Assembly: GCF_900167005.1 (NCBI RefSeq)
Contig: NZ_FUXW01000003.1
Coordinates: 77,439 to 141,438, forward strand
Source of the DNA: Butyricicoccus pullicaecorum DSM 23266
GTDB taxonomy: Bacteria; Bacillota; Clostridia; Oscillospirales; Butyricicoccaceae
DNA length: 64,000 nt
Direction: 5' to 3'
A program made the translations under genes and the position numbers. The notes under the pieces were generated by a model that saw only the letters and a list, made by a program, of their open reading frames with translations, was not told the origin of the DNA and searched no databases. Each line of letters opens with the position of its first letter. Within the stretch, counting starts at the first letter, position 1. Below, piece by piece: positions 11,993 through 18,819 of this stretch.

Positions 11993-12029
11993 CAAAAAAA
12001 TTGACGTAATCTTGTAGATTACGTCAATT
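11993..12029 (-). terminator. Terminator downstream of the P-loop gene
   Basis: A 13-bp perfect palindrome, AATTGACGTAATC with GATTACGTCAATT and a 5-nt loop, runs into TTTTTTT on the minus strand. It lies 135 bases after the stop of the P-loop gene. That 3' stretch shows no gene. Confidence 0.8.
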
Positions 12030-12163
12030 CTTGTAGGTTCAATTTAGTTTCATACGCTAGCATTTTTTTGGAAATGCCATGAAAAAAGATACTTTTTTTA
12101 CCGTATGTATCCAAATAGAATGTTTGCACTGCGCACCGCTTATCGCAGGGGCTGCAACACAAA

Positions 12164-12574
12164 TTAGAGATACTTCTTCATCACGTCGGTAGCCGGGATG
12201 GACTCCTCGCTCAGTGCGATAACGAAATCAACGCTGTGCTTTGCGGAGAATGCATCCAGATCGAGCAGGAACTTCTCTGCGTCGCTGGCATCCTTGGAAT
12301 CAACGATCTTGTAAAGCGCATCTACATATACCTTAGAGATATCGTAGTTGCCTGCGTGCAGGCCGGCAACGAAACCGAGCAGAGTCGGATAGCTGTCAAT
12401 TGCGTAATCCTTGACGTTAATCAGACGAGCGTCATGAGAGATATCAAACTTGAGCTTATCGCCCTTTGCGATGCAGACAACGCTGCCCTTCTCTTCCTTG
12501 ACCGCAGCATTTACCAGATCAATAATCGTCTTGGTCTTGCCGGTGCCGGCAGCGCCCATAATGAGTTTTACCAT
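12164..12574 (-). CDS. P-loop ATP/GTP-binding protein of unknown function
   Basis: A 136-residue protein starting with a clear Walker A loop, MGAAGTGKTKTII (residues 6-18). A beta strand follows (GSVVCIAKGD) and a possible Walker B-like strand near the C-terminus (VDFVIALSEE). It is much shorter than most P-loop NTPases and lacks any recognised partner domain. The pattern looks like a conserved clostridial protein, but I cannot assign a role. It has a strong ribosome binding site (TAGGAGG) and stands alone between its own terminator and dacA. A stable inverted repeat lies in its leader. Confidence 0.8.
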   Translation of the reverse strand: MVKLIMGAAGTGKTKTIIDLVNAAVKEEKGSVVCIAKGDKLKFDISHDARLINVKDYAIDSYPTLLGFVAGLHAGNYDISKVYVDALYKIVDSKDASDAEKFLLDLDAFSAKHSVDFVIALSEESIPATDVMKKYL

Positions 12575-12606
12575 TGTAACTTCCTCCTAGCCTAGTTCAA
12601 ATTCGT

Positions 12607-12624
12607 ACACAGGATAGCCTGTGT
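12607..12624 (-). repeat. Inverted repeat in the leader of the P-loop gene
   Basis: ACACAGG and CCTGTGT are separated by 4 bases, 33 bases before the start codon. It could be a leader hairpin or an operator. It has no T-run, so it is not a terminator. Confidence 0.5.
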
Positions 12625-12667
12625 TCCGAACCCAATGAGGTTGTATTTATGTTACCATACCCTGTAC

Positions 12668-12698
12668 AAAAAAACAACCGCTTCGCGCTGTTTTTTTA
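12668..12698 (-). terminator. Probable terminator downstream of dacA
   Basis: AAAAAAACAACCGC and GCGCTGTTTTTTT form an imperfect A/T-flanked hairpin about 35 bases after the dacA stop. It could work in both directions. Confidence 0.5.
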
Positions 12699-12731
12699 GC
12701 AAATTGCAAAAGTTTTTTTGGTGTCCTTTGT

Positions 12732-13874
12732 TCATCCGCCCCAGCTTGCCGCGCGGCACAGCGCGCCGAGCACATCCAAAAAGCTCTGCTTTTCGACGTC
12801 CTCTGCCGCCCGCAGAGCCACCTCGCGCACCACAGCGCCGTTGCCGTCGATGACCTTGGCCGTTCCGATCTGCTCGCCCTTTGTGACCGGTGCGTCGAGA
12901 GATTCCGGCCGGTCATAGGACACGGTCAGCCCGCTGACCTGGTCTTTCTGCACGGTCATGCTGCCCGGGTCGTCACACATCACACCAACGCTGTCCGCCT
13001 TGCCCAGCACGACCGGCAGGTCACCGCAGGCAGAGGACAGATCGGGTGTGTAAGCGGCATAATTGGCAAAGCCGTAGTTGAGCAGCTGGCTGGCATCGGC
13101 AGTGCGGGTATCCTTATCAGGCGCTGCCATGACCACCGCAATCAGCGTCAGTCCATCCCGCTCGGCCGCTGCTGAGATACAAAATCCGGCTTCCGAGATG
13201 TAGCCGGTCTTGAGTCCGATCATACCATCATACTTGCGCAGCATTTTATTGGTATTGGCCAGTGTGAACGCACCGTCGCGAATGGTATCCATCCAAATGC
13301 TGGTGTAATCAATAATACCCGGATGCCGCAGCAGTTCCACCGAGATGAGCGCCAGATCGTGCGCGGTGGTCAGCGTCTTTTGATCTCCCGTGTCCAGTCC
13401 GTTGGCGTTGACAAAAGTCGTACCCGTGCAGCCCAGCTCTTTGGCGCGTGCGTTCATCTGCTCGACGAATGCCTGCTCACTGCCCGCCAGATGCTCGGCC
13501 ACCGCGACCGCGCAGTCGTTGGCCGATCCGACCGCGATCGCCTTGAGCATCTCGTCGAGCGTGAGCTGCTCCCCCTCTTTGAGCCAGATCTGCGTACCGC
13601 CCATCGATGCCGCGTAGGCCGAACCGGTCACCATGTCACTCAGACTGACCTTTCCGCTGTCCACCGCCTCCATCGCGAGCAGCATGGTCATAATCTTGGT
13701 CACCGACGCGGGCTGCAATTTCTCATCGGCGTGGTAACTATATAATTCGGTACCGTCCGCGGCATACAGTGCTGCCGCCTTGGACTGAATCTCCCCTACC
13801 TCAGCCAGAGCTGCCGCCTGCGTCAGCAGCACACCGCTGCACACAAACCCACACAACATTCGTTTGATCCACAT
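12732..13874 (-). CDS. D-alanyl-D-alanine carboxypeptidase, serine type (peptidase S11)
   Basis: Penicillin-binding protein of low molecular weight that trims the terminal D-Ala from peptidoglycan stem peptides. The 380-residue precursor has a signal peptide (cleavage likely after about residue 24) and all three catalytic motifs: SVTK with Ser57 and Lys60, SAN at 117-119, and KTG at 222-224. The C-terminal beta-rich region follows. The upstream sequence matches a SigE-type sporulation promoter, which would make it functionally closer to the spore-cortex enzyme DacB/DacF than to the vegetative DacA. This is an inference. Confidence 0.93.
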   Translation of the reverse strand: MWIKRMLCGFVCSGVLLTQAAALAEVGEIQSKAAALYAADGTELYSYHADEKLQPASVTKIMTMLLAMEAVDSGKVSLSDMVTGSAYAASMGGTQIWLKEGEQLTLDEMLKAIAVGSANDCAVAVAEHLAGSEQAFVEQMNARAKELGCTGTTFVNANGLDTGDQKTLTTAHDLALISVELLRHPGIIDYTSIWMDTIRDGAFTLANTNKMLRKYDGMIGLKTGYISEAGFCISAAAERDGLTLIAVVMAAPDKDTRTADASQLLNYGFANYAAYTPDLSSACGDLPVVLGKADSVGVMCDDPGSMTVQKDQVSGLTVSYDRPESLDAPVTKGEQIGTAKVIDGNGAVVREVALRAAEDVEKQSFLDVLGALCRAASWGG

Positions 13875-13901
13875 TCTGTTTCGGCCTCCTCTCCTTGCGC
13901 T

Positions 13902-13930
13902 ATCCTATGTGCATTTCTTCCCCGATATGC
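13902..13930 (-). promoter_or_regulatory. SigE-like sporulation promoter before the D,D-carboxypeptidase gene
   Basis: Minus-strand GCATATC (13924-13930), a 14-nt spacer and CATAGGAT (13902-13909). The Bacillus SigE consensus is roughly KMATATT, 14-15, CATACAMT, giving 6 of 7 and 6 of 8 matches. It lies 28 bases from the start codon, with GGAGAGGAGG between. Confidence 0.5.
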
Positions 13931-13947
13931 CTTTTCCAAGCGCCCCA

Positions 13948-13976
13948 TTGACACCCGATGACCGGCGTATTATCAT
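13948..13976 (+). promoter_or_regulatory. Sigma-A promoter of the AEC transporter gene
   Basis: TTGACA (13948-13953), a 17-nt spacer and TATCAT (13971-13976), 41 bases before the start codon. Confidence 0.8.
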
Positions 13977-14017
13977 AAAAGTAATGCATTTTTGATCTCC
14001 GAGGAGGATTTCCCAAC

Positions 14018-14950
14018 ATGTCCATACTGGAAAACAGTATTATCGTCTTTCATCAGATTCTTATTATGTTCCTGCTGATGGTGGTCGGCTATATTCTATT
14101 CAAAACCGGAATTTTTGACAATCATACCACCACGCACCTGTCCACTCTGCTCAACACCATCGTCATTCCCTGCTGTGTGCTGGCCTCCTTCAACCGGGAC
14201 TTTGACCCAGCACTTGCCGGTACGCTCGGCTTGACCATGCTCAGTGCCTGTGGAGTTTTCGTGGTATCCATTGCGCTTTCCAACGCACTGTATCGCAAAG
14301 GACACCCGGAAAACTATCGTGACTGCCGCATGTGCGCGGTCTTTTCCAACAACGGTTTTATGTCGCTGCCGCTTTTAAGCGCTATGTTCGGTGAGACCGG
14401 CGTGTTTCTGGGTTCGGCGCATATCGTCGTGATGGCAGTCGTCCTCTGGACGTACGGCGTCATGCAGGTCAACCGTGATTACCGCTTTTCTCCCATGCGC
14501 ATTCTGCTCAATCCCGGCATTATCGCGGCTGTCCTCGGTATGCTGCTCTTCCTCTCGCCCGTCAACCTGCCGACCGATGTCGCCAGCGCACTGACTCACA
14601 TCACAAACCTCAACACCCCGCTCGCTATGCTGGTTCTGGGCGGCTATCTGGCACAGACCAACCTCGCGTCCTGCTTTACCGAAGCGCGTATCTGGCGTGT
14701 CGGTGCGGTTCGTCTGCTGGTCATCCCGGCACTGACCATGGCACTTCTCTACTTCATGCCGCTCGACAACACGGCAAAACTGACGCTTCTGGTCGGCACC
14801 TCGGCACCGACCGCCATCGCCTCGGCGATGTTCGCCCAGATGTACGGCTCGGACTACCTCTATTCGACCAAGGTTGTGGCGCTGACCACCATTTTGTCCC
14901 TAGTCACCCTGCCCGCTGTCATCGCCGCCATGAGCTTCCTGCTCGCCTAA
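14018..14950 (+). CDS. AEC family transporter (auxin efflux carrier type permease)
   Basis: A 310-residue integral membrane protein with about ten hydrophobic segments in two repeats. The N-terminal repeat begins FLLMVVGYILFKTGIF with STLLNTIVIPCC, and the second half contains NPGIIAAVLGMLLFL and a C-terminal repeat ending LPAVIAAMSFLLA. This is the layout of the AEC/membrane transport protein family, whose bacterial members move organic acids such as malate or malonate. The substrate cannot be told. It is a single gene with its own promoter and a GAGGAGG ribosome binding site. Confidence 0.88.
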   Translation: MSILENSIIVFHQILIMFLLMVVGYILFKTGIFDNHTTTHLSTLLNTIVIPCCVLASFNRDFDPALAGTLGLTMLSACGVFVVSIALSNALYRKGHPENYRDCRMCAVFSNNGFMSLPLLSAMFGETGVFLGSAHIVVMAVVLWTYGVMQVNRDYRFSPMRILLNPGIIAAVLGMLLFLSPVNLPTDVASALTHITNLNTPLAMLVLGGYLAQTNLASCFTEARIWRVGAVRLLVIPALTMALLYFMPLDNTAKLTLLVGTSAPTAIASAMFAQMYGSDYLYSTKVVALTTILSLVTLPAVIAAMSFLLA

Positions 14951-14960
14951 AGCAGCGCTT

Positions 14961-14989
14961 TTGCTTTGCCGCTTTGTCCATGCTATAAT
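14961..14989 (+). promoter_or_regulatory. Sigma-A promoter of aroQ-pepP
   Basis: TTGCTT (14961-14966), a 17-nt spacer and TATAAT (14984-14989), 38 bases before the aroQ start. Confidence 0.75.
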
Positions 14990-15027
14990 AAAGTCATTCT
15001 ATCTCAACGCAAACGGAGGGAACCGCA

Positions 15028-15462
15028 ATGAAAAAAATTCTGCTGATCCACGGCCCCAACCTCAACCTGCTCGGTGAGCGCGAACCGGGTATTTACGGCC
15101 GTGACTCCATGGCTTCGATCAACGCCGAAGTCGTCGACAAGTGCCAGAAAAATGGTATGGAGTGCGTGGTCTTCCAGTCCAACTCCGAGGGTGCCATCAT
15201 TGACCGCATCCACGCGGCACGCGAGGACTGCGACGCCATCATCTTAAACGCCGGTGCTTACACCCACTATTCCATCGCCATCCGCGACGCGATTGCCGCT
15301 GTTCGTCTGCCGGTCGTCGAGGTACATCTGTCCAACGTCTACGCCCGCGAAGAATTCCGCCATGTGTCGGTCATCGGCCCGGTCTGCGCCGGTGTCATCG
15401 CAGGCTTTGGCAAAAACAGCTATTTGCTGGCTGTTGACGCGGTAAAGGGGCTGCTTGCATGA
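15028..15462 (+). CDS. aroQ: 3-Dehydroquinate dehydratase, type II
   Basis: Removes water from 3-dehydroquinate in the shikimate pathway. The 144-residue protein is a textbook type II enzyme: GPNLNLLGEREPGIYG with the catalytic Tyr, the EGAIIDRIHAA segment, NAGAYTHYSIAIRDAI, EVHLSN, and the catalytic His in FRHVSV. It is the first gene of a two-gene operon, overlapping the next gene by 4 bases. No other aro genes lie nearby. Confidence 0.97.
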   Translation: MKKILLIHGPNLNLLGEREPGIYGRDSMASINAEVVDKCQKNGMECVVFQSNSEGAIIDRIHAAREDCDAIILNAGAYTHYSIAIRDAIAAVRLPVVEVHLSNVYAREEFRHVSVIGPVCAGVIAGFGKNSYLLAVDAVKGLLA

Positions 15463-16523
15463 AGATTCAAGCCATCCGCGAGGCACTCACTGCACGGAAT
15501 CTGGATGCCATCGTCCTGACCGACGAGAAGAATCGCCGCTACGCGACCGGTTTTCACTCGACTGCCGGTGCGCTCTATGTCTCGCACAAGCAGGCGGTGT
15601 TCTACACCGATTTCCGATATATCGAAGCGGCAAAGGCACAAATTACCGATGCCGAAGTGCGCGAGATCGGCCCCGGCCGCTCGTATGTCGGCGTTGCCAA
15701 CACGCTGCTTCGAGAGGACGGCGCGGCAAAGGTCGCACTGGAGGACGATTGCCTGACCCATGCCGACTATCTGCGCTGGTCGGATAGTCTGTGTGCCGAG
15801 GCTGTCGCACAGGGTGATTTGATGAACACGCTGCGCACGGTGAAAACACAGGACGAGCTGGACAAGATCGTCTGCGCACAGCGCATCGCTGAGCGTGCCT
15901 TTGAGGAAATCCTGTCCGAGATCAAGCCCGGTGTGTCCGAGCGCGAGATTGCTGCCCGTCTGACCTACTTAATGCTGCACTATGGTGCGGAAAATATGTC
16001 CTTCGACCCGATTGTCGTGTCGGGTGCCAACTCGTCCAAGCCGCACGGCGTACCATCGGACAAGCTGATCGAATCTGGTGATTTCGTGACCATGGACTTC
16101 GGCTGCATCTGCGACGGCTACTGCTCGGACATGACCCGCACGGTTGCGGTCGGTTCAGTCACCGACGAGATGCGCCGGGTCTATCAGACCGTTCTGGACG
16201 CGCAGCTTGCCGGTATCCAGACCGCACGCGCCGGTGTGACCGGTCAGGCGGTGGACGGCGCTGCCCGTCAGATCATCACCGATGCCGGATACGGTGACTG
16301 CTTCGGTCACGGTTTTGGTCATGGTGTGGGACTGTTCATCCACGAAGCACCGAATGCATCCACCCGCAGCGAACAGCCGCTGCCCGCCGGTGCTGTTCTG
16401 ACCGCCGAGCCTGGAATCTATCTGCCCGGTCGGTTCGGTGTCCGCATTGAGGACATGCTGTTTTTGACCGACGACGGCAACCGCAATCTAACCCTTGCGC
16501 CCAAGGAACTGATTGTGCTGTAA
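15459..16523 (+). CDS. Xaa-Pro aminopeptidase (M24 family)
   Basis: Dimetal peptidase that cleaves N-terminal residues preceding proline. The 354-residue protein has an N-terminal creatinase-like domain (residues 1-125) and the pita-bread catalytic domain. Metal ligands are visible in FVTMDFGCICDGYCSDMTRT, GHGVGLFIHE, LTAEPGIYL and GVRIEDMLFL. The aroQ-pepP order resembles the aroQ-pepP-efp arrangement of Bacillus, but efp is not present here. Confidence 0.93.
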   Translation: MKIQAIREALTARNLDAIVLTDEKNRRYATGFHSTAGALYVSHKQAVFYTDFRYIEAAKAQITDAEVREIGPGRSYVGVANTLLREDGAAKVALEDDCLTHADYLRWSDSLCAEAVAQGDLMNTLRTVKTQDELDKIVCAQRIAERAFEEILSEIKPGVSEREIAARLTYLMLHYGAENMSFDPIVVSGANSSKPHGVPSDKLIESGDFVTMDFGCICDGYCSDMTRTVAVGSVTDEMRRVYQTVLDAQLAGIQTARAGVTGQAVDGAARQIITDAGYGDCFGHGFGHGVGLFIHEAPNASTRSEQPLPAGAVLTAEPGIYLPGRFGVRIEDMLFLTDDGNRNLTLAPKELIVL

Positions 16524-16531
16524 GACAGAAA

Positions 16532-16556
16532 AAAACCGCCCAATTTGGGCGGTTTT
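16532..16556 (+). terminator. Bidirectional terminator between pepP and the small-gene cluster
   Basis: AAAACCGCCC and GGGCGGTTTT form a 10-bp stem with a short loop. It is flanked by A and T runs, so it serves both convergent units. Confidence 0.85.
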
Positions 16557-16561
16557 CTTGT

Positions 16562-16765
16562 TTACAGCTTTTGATATCCCATTGCGTTGAGCGTCAGCTC
16601 AATACGCAGCGGTGTAATCTGCGTATCTTCCCAGTCCACGATCACACCCGCGTTCTGCGGATCGATCGCCATGGCGGTCACACCATGCAGCATGGATATC
16701 TGCTCGCGCAGCATCCCGTAATCGGGTGTGCCCGTGCATCGAAACCGTGCTTCACGAATGGCCAT
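16562..16765 (-). CDS. Small HMA-fold-like protein lacking the CxxC metal site
   Basis: A 67-residue protein whose pattern (MLHGVTAMAIDPQNAGVIVDWED, ending ALNAMGY-like LNAMGYQKL) resembles the heavy-metal-associated fold of CopZ-like chaperones. The CxxC metal-binding pair is missing; its only cysteine is at position 10. It may keep the fold without metal transfer. It has an AGAGGTGA ribosome binding site and overlaps the end of the preceding small gene by 14 bases. It is the last of three overlapping tiny genes behind a forespore-type promoter. Confidence 0.7.
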   Translation of the reverse strand: MAIREARFRCTGTPDYGMLREQISMLHGVTAMAIDPQNAGVIVDWEDTQITPLRIELTLNAMGYQKL

Positions 16766-16940
16766 TGCCGTTCACCTCTTTTTGTCGCCGCACTGCGCGA
16801 TGCATGTCCGCTTCGCACTGTGCTGCCAGCAAATCGGCATAGGCGCAGCCGATGGCCTGCAATGCCCGACCGCTTTCAGCCTGCGCGGCAACGCGCAGCC
16901 AGTGCGCTGCCTGCTTACTTTGCGCGTCTGGGCGGCTCAT
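16752..16940 (-). CDS. Small hypothetical protein, second of the overlapping tiny-gene cluster
   Basis: A 62-residue Ala-rich helical protein (MSRPDAQSKQAAHWLRVAAQ) with two cysteines. Three in-frame ATGs are possible (16958, 16949 and 16940), none with a clear ribosome binding site, so translation probably depends on coupling to the upstream gene, which it overlaps. It overlaps the downstream gene too. It was not recognised as any family. The reading frame is supported mainly by its place in the tight cluster. Confidence 0.5.
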   Translation of the reverse strand: MSRPDAQSKQAAHWLRVAAQAESGRALQAIGCAYADLLAAQCEADMHRAVRRQKEVNGNGHS

Positions 16941-17097
16941 GGGGTACATTGTAGACATCGGTGTAGGTCTCTACCTCGTCGAGCCCGGTCGGATCCATAC
17001 GACCCGGTCGGTGGCAGCTCTCCAAGCGGCCGTAATCATCGTATTCGCACGTCGTCTCTTCGCGGTCTCCTCTGCGTTTTGGGTAGATGTGTGCCAT
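16915..17097 (-). CDS. Small charged hypothetical protein, first gene of the putative forespore cluster
   Basis: A 60-residue, strongly charged and Pro/Tyr-containing protein (MAHIYPKRRGDREETTCEYD; later GLDEVETYTDVYNVPHEPPR) with no hydrophobic segment. It has an excellent ribosome binding site (AAGGAGG, 8 bases before the ATG), and a SigF/SigG-type promoter lies just upstream. It is not a classical alpha/beta-type small acid-soluble spore protein. A spore role is inferred only from the promoter. Confidence 0.7.
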   Translation of the reverse strand: MAHIYPKRRGDREETTCEYDDYGRLESCHRPGRMDPTGLDEVETYTDVYNVPHEPPRRAK

Positions 17098-17130
17098 AGG
17101 AAAAACCTCCTTGATCGGTGGATTTTCCTC

Positions 17131-17160
17131 TAGTTTGTCCCAAATCCCGCGAAATCATAC
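17131..17160 (-). promoter_or_regulatory. Forespore-type (SigF/SigG-like) promoter of the tiny-gene cluster
   Basis: Minus-strand GTATG (17156-17160), 15 nt, then GGACAAACTA (17131-17140). Read as SigG, it is GTATG, an 18-nt spacer and CAAACTA. Read as SigF, the -10 region matches GGNRANAMTA at 9 of 10 positions. No sigma-A promoter was seen in this leader. Confidence 0.55.
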
Positions 17161-17171
17161 GCGCAAATTCT

Positions 17172-17291
17172 TTAATACTCGTTTCTGTCCCGCGCACCCA
17201 TGCCGCACGCGCCGAGAATCATCACCGTCAGGCTCAGTCCGGTCATCAAAAGACCCAGAATGAATACACCGATCGACAAACCCTTATTCAT
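17172..17291 (-). CDS. 39-residue single-pass membrane peptide
   Basis: An ATG at 17291 opens a 39-codon frame: MNKGLSIGVFILGLLMTG, then SLTVMILGACGMGARDRNEY. One membrane helix (about residues 6-29) is followed by a short charged tail. Supports are an AGAGGTGA ribosome binding site 7 bases before the ATG and an extended -10 promoter 54 bases upstream. The function is unknown. It resembles small regulatory membrane peptides only in general layout. Confidence 0.6.
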   Translation of the reverse strand: MNKGLSIGVFILGLLMTGLSLTVMILGACGMGARDRNEY

Positions 17292-17344
17292 ACCATATTC
17301 ACCTCTCATTTTGATGAAAAAGCATACGCAAAACGCTTTTCTCT

Positions 17345-17353
17345 ATTATACCA
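17345..17353 (-). promoter_or_regulatory. Extended -10 promoter of the 39-residue membrane peptide
   Basis: Minus-strand TGG directly before TATAAT (17345-17350). It is divergent to the YbaK promoter. Confidence 0.6.
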
Positions 17354-17479
17354 CACCTGATACGGCTTTTAAAACCCGAACTTCTCCGAAAACCGGCACC
17401 TTTTCCACAATTCGTCGGTCTGTCAGCCATTCTTCTTGAAAATTTCGTGATTTCATCTCTTTTCGCAGCTCGTAAATCG

Positions 17480-17488
17480 TGATATAAT
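17480..17488 (+). promoter_or_regulatory. Extended -10 promoter of the YbaK-like gene
   Basis: TGA immediately before TATAAT (17483-17488), 23 bases upstream of the start codon, with AGGAGATGA-like ribosome binding site TAGGAGA between. Confidence 0.7.
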
Positions 17489-17511
17489 ACCATTTTAGGA
17501 GATGATACAGC

Positions 17512-17985
17512 ATGGAAAAAACCAATGTAATGCGTATTCTCGAACAGCACGGGATATCCTATACGCCGCACAGCTATCCGCACGGCAAAGAAGCCGTGGA
17601 CGGTGTTTCGGTTGCGGAAATGTTGGGACAGGACCCCGAATGTGTCTATAAAACACTGGTTGCACGCGGCAAAAGCGGCGGCTATTTTGTGTTTGATATT
17701 CCGGTGAATGCCGAACTGGATTTGAAGAAAGCGGCTAAGGCCGTCGGAGAAAAGGCCATCGAACTGGTGCACGTCAAGGAACTGCTGGGTCTGACCGGCT
17801 ATGTTCGCGGCGGCTGTTCGCCGGTCGGTATGAAAAAGCAGTTCCCCACCGTTTTTCACGAGATCGCAGAAATTTTACCCACGATTATGGTGTCCGCCGG
17901 TAAGATCGGCTGGCAGATTGAGTGCGCCCCGGATGACCTCATCGCTCTGGTCGGCGCCAAGACCGCTGACCTCGTCAAGGACTGA
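17512..17985 (+). CDS. ybaK: Cys-tRNA(Pro)/Cys-tRNA(Cys) deacylase (YbaK/EbsC family)
   Basis: Trans-editing enzyme that hydrolyses mischarged aminoacyl-tRNA. The 157-residue protein has the typical length and motifs: EQHGISYTPHSYPHG near the N-terminus, CVYKTLVARG with the catalytic Lys, and GYVRGGCSPVGMKK. It is a single gene with its own promoter. Its 3' end overlaps the convergent neighbouring gene by 11 bases. Confidence 0.92.
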   Translation: MEKTNVMRILEQHGISYTPHSYPHGKEAVDGVSVAEMLGQDPECVYKTLVARGKSGGYFVFDIPVNAELDLKKAAKAVGEKAIELVHVKELLGLTGYVRGGCSPVGMKKQFPTVFHEIAEILPTIMVSAGKIGWQIECAPDDLIALVGAKTADLVKD

Positions 17986-18724
17986 TCAGCGATTTGACAT
18001 CAGGATAGCGCGCAAAAAACGGATGCACGCCCAAATCGGTCAGGCATCTGCACTTTTCCCGCATGGTATCCGAGTCGTCGAACAGGACAAAGTGCCCGTT
18101 CTCGGCCTCGTCCATGTAGGTAAAGTAACGTGCGCACAGTTCGCGCGAGAAAAATGTCTGCGCACCCGTGCGCATGCGCAGGGCTTCCCGCTCGGATGCA
18201 TGCAGCACCGTGCCGTCACTGTTTGGCGACGGCAGCGTGAAATCGCAGGACACTGGCCGCAAGTCGGCTGCGATGCGTCCGGGATAGCGCTGCACGAGTT
18301 CCTGAAACCGATCGAGCAGACTGCCGCCCGAAATCGCAGTATCTGCAATCAGATGAGCGGTCCGTACGCAGTCTGCCTGCACAAGCGGAACGTAAAACGG
18401 CAGATGACGGTCTGCGCACTGTGCATCCAGTGCAGATAAAAACGCCTGCACCGGCTCGGTCCCACGCTCGCAGTCAGCCACCAATCCAATCGCTCCCATA
18501 CGCTCGGCTTCACTGATGAGCTGCTCGCAGACCGCCGGAGAAAATCGTTCCATCCCTCGGTCACACACGCCCAGATAACAGCCCGCCATCCGCGCGGGCA
18601 GGGTCAGGCGCTGCAATCCTCCATTTGGCCGCAGCCCCAGACACAGGTGCAAGAGCGGCAGTCCGCTCGCTTTCGCCGGACGCTCATCGGCTCCGGCACA
18701 CACCAAAACCAGCTCGTGCTCCAT
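17975..18724 (-). CDS. Conserved hypothetical protein, possible TIM-barrel fold
   Basis: A 249-residue protein with no signal peptide or membrane helix. Repeating alternation of helices and strands (AERMGAIGLVADCERG, HLPFYVPLVQAD, GRIAADLRPVSCDFTLP) suggests an alpha/beta barrel. The C-terminal half has a distinctive stretch: CARYFTYMDEAENGHFVLFD and later DLGVHPFFARYPDV. I do not recognise a characterised family; my impression is of a protein confined to Oscillospirales. Its end overlaps ybaK convergently. Confidence 0.75.
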   Translation of the reverse strand: MEHELVLVCAGADERPAKASGLPLLHLCLGLRPNGGLQRLTLPARMAGCYLGVCDRGMERFSPAVCEQLISEAERMGAIGLVADCERGTEPVQAFLSALDAQCADRHLPFYVPLVQADCVRTAHLIADTAISGGSLLDRFQELVQRYPGRIAADLRPVSCDFTLPSPNSDGTVLHASEREALRMRTGAQTFFSRELCARYFTYMDEAENGHFVLFDDSDTMREKCRCLTDLGVHPFFARYPDVKSLISP

Positions 18725-18819
18725 ACTCTTATCGCTTCCCTTCCCGTTTTTTATGCGTCGCTGTTCTGACGCTTCTATTTGTATGCATCCGTTTTGAATT
18801 TTACGACAGGAGAAATCCC

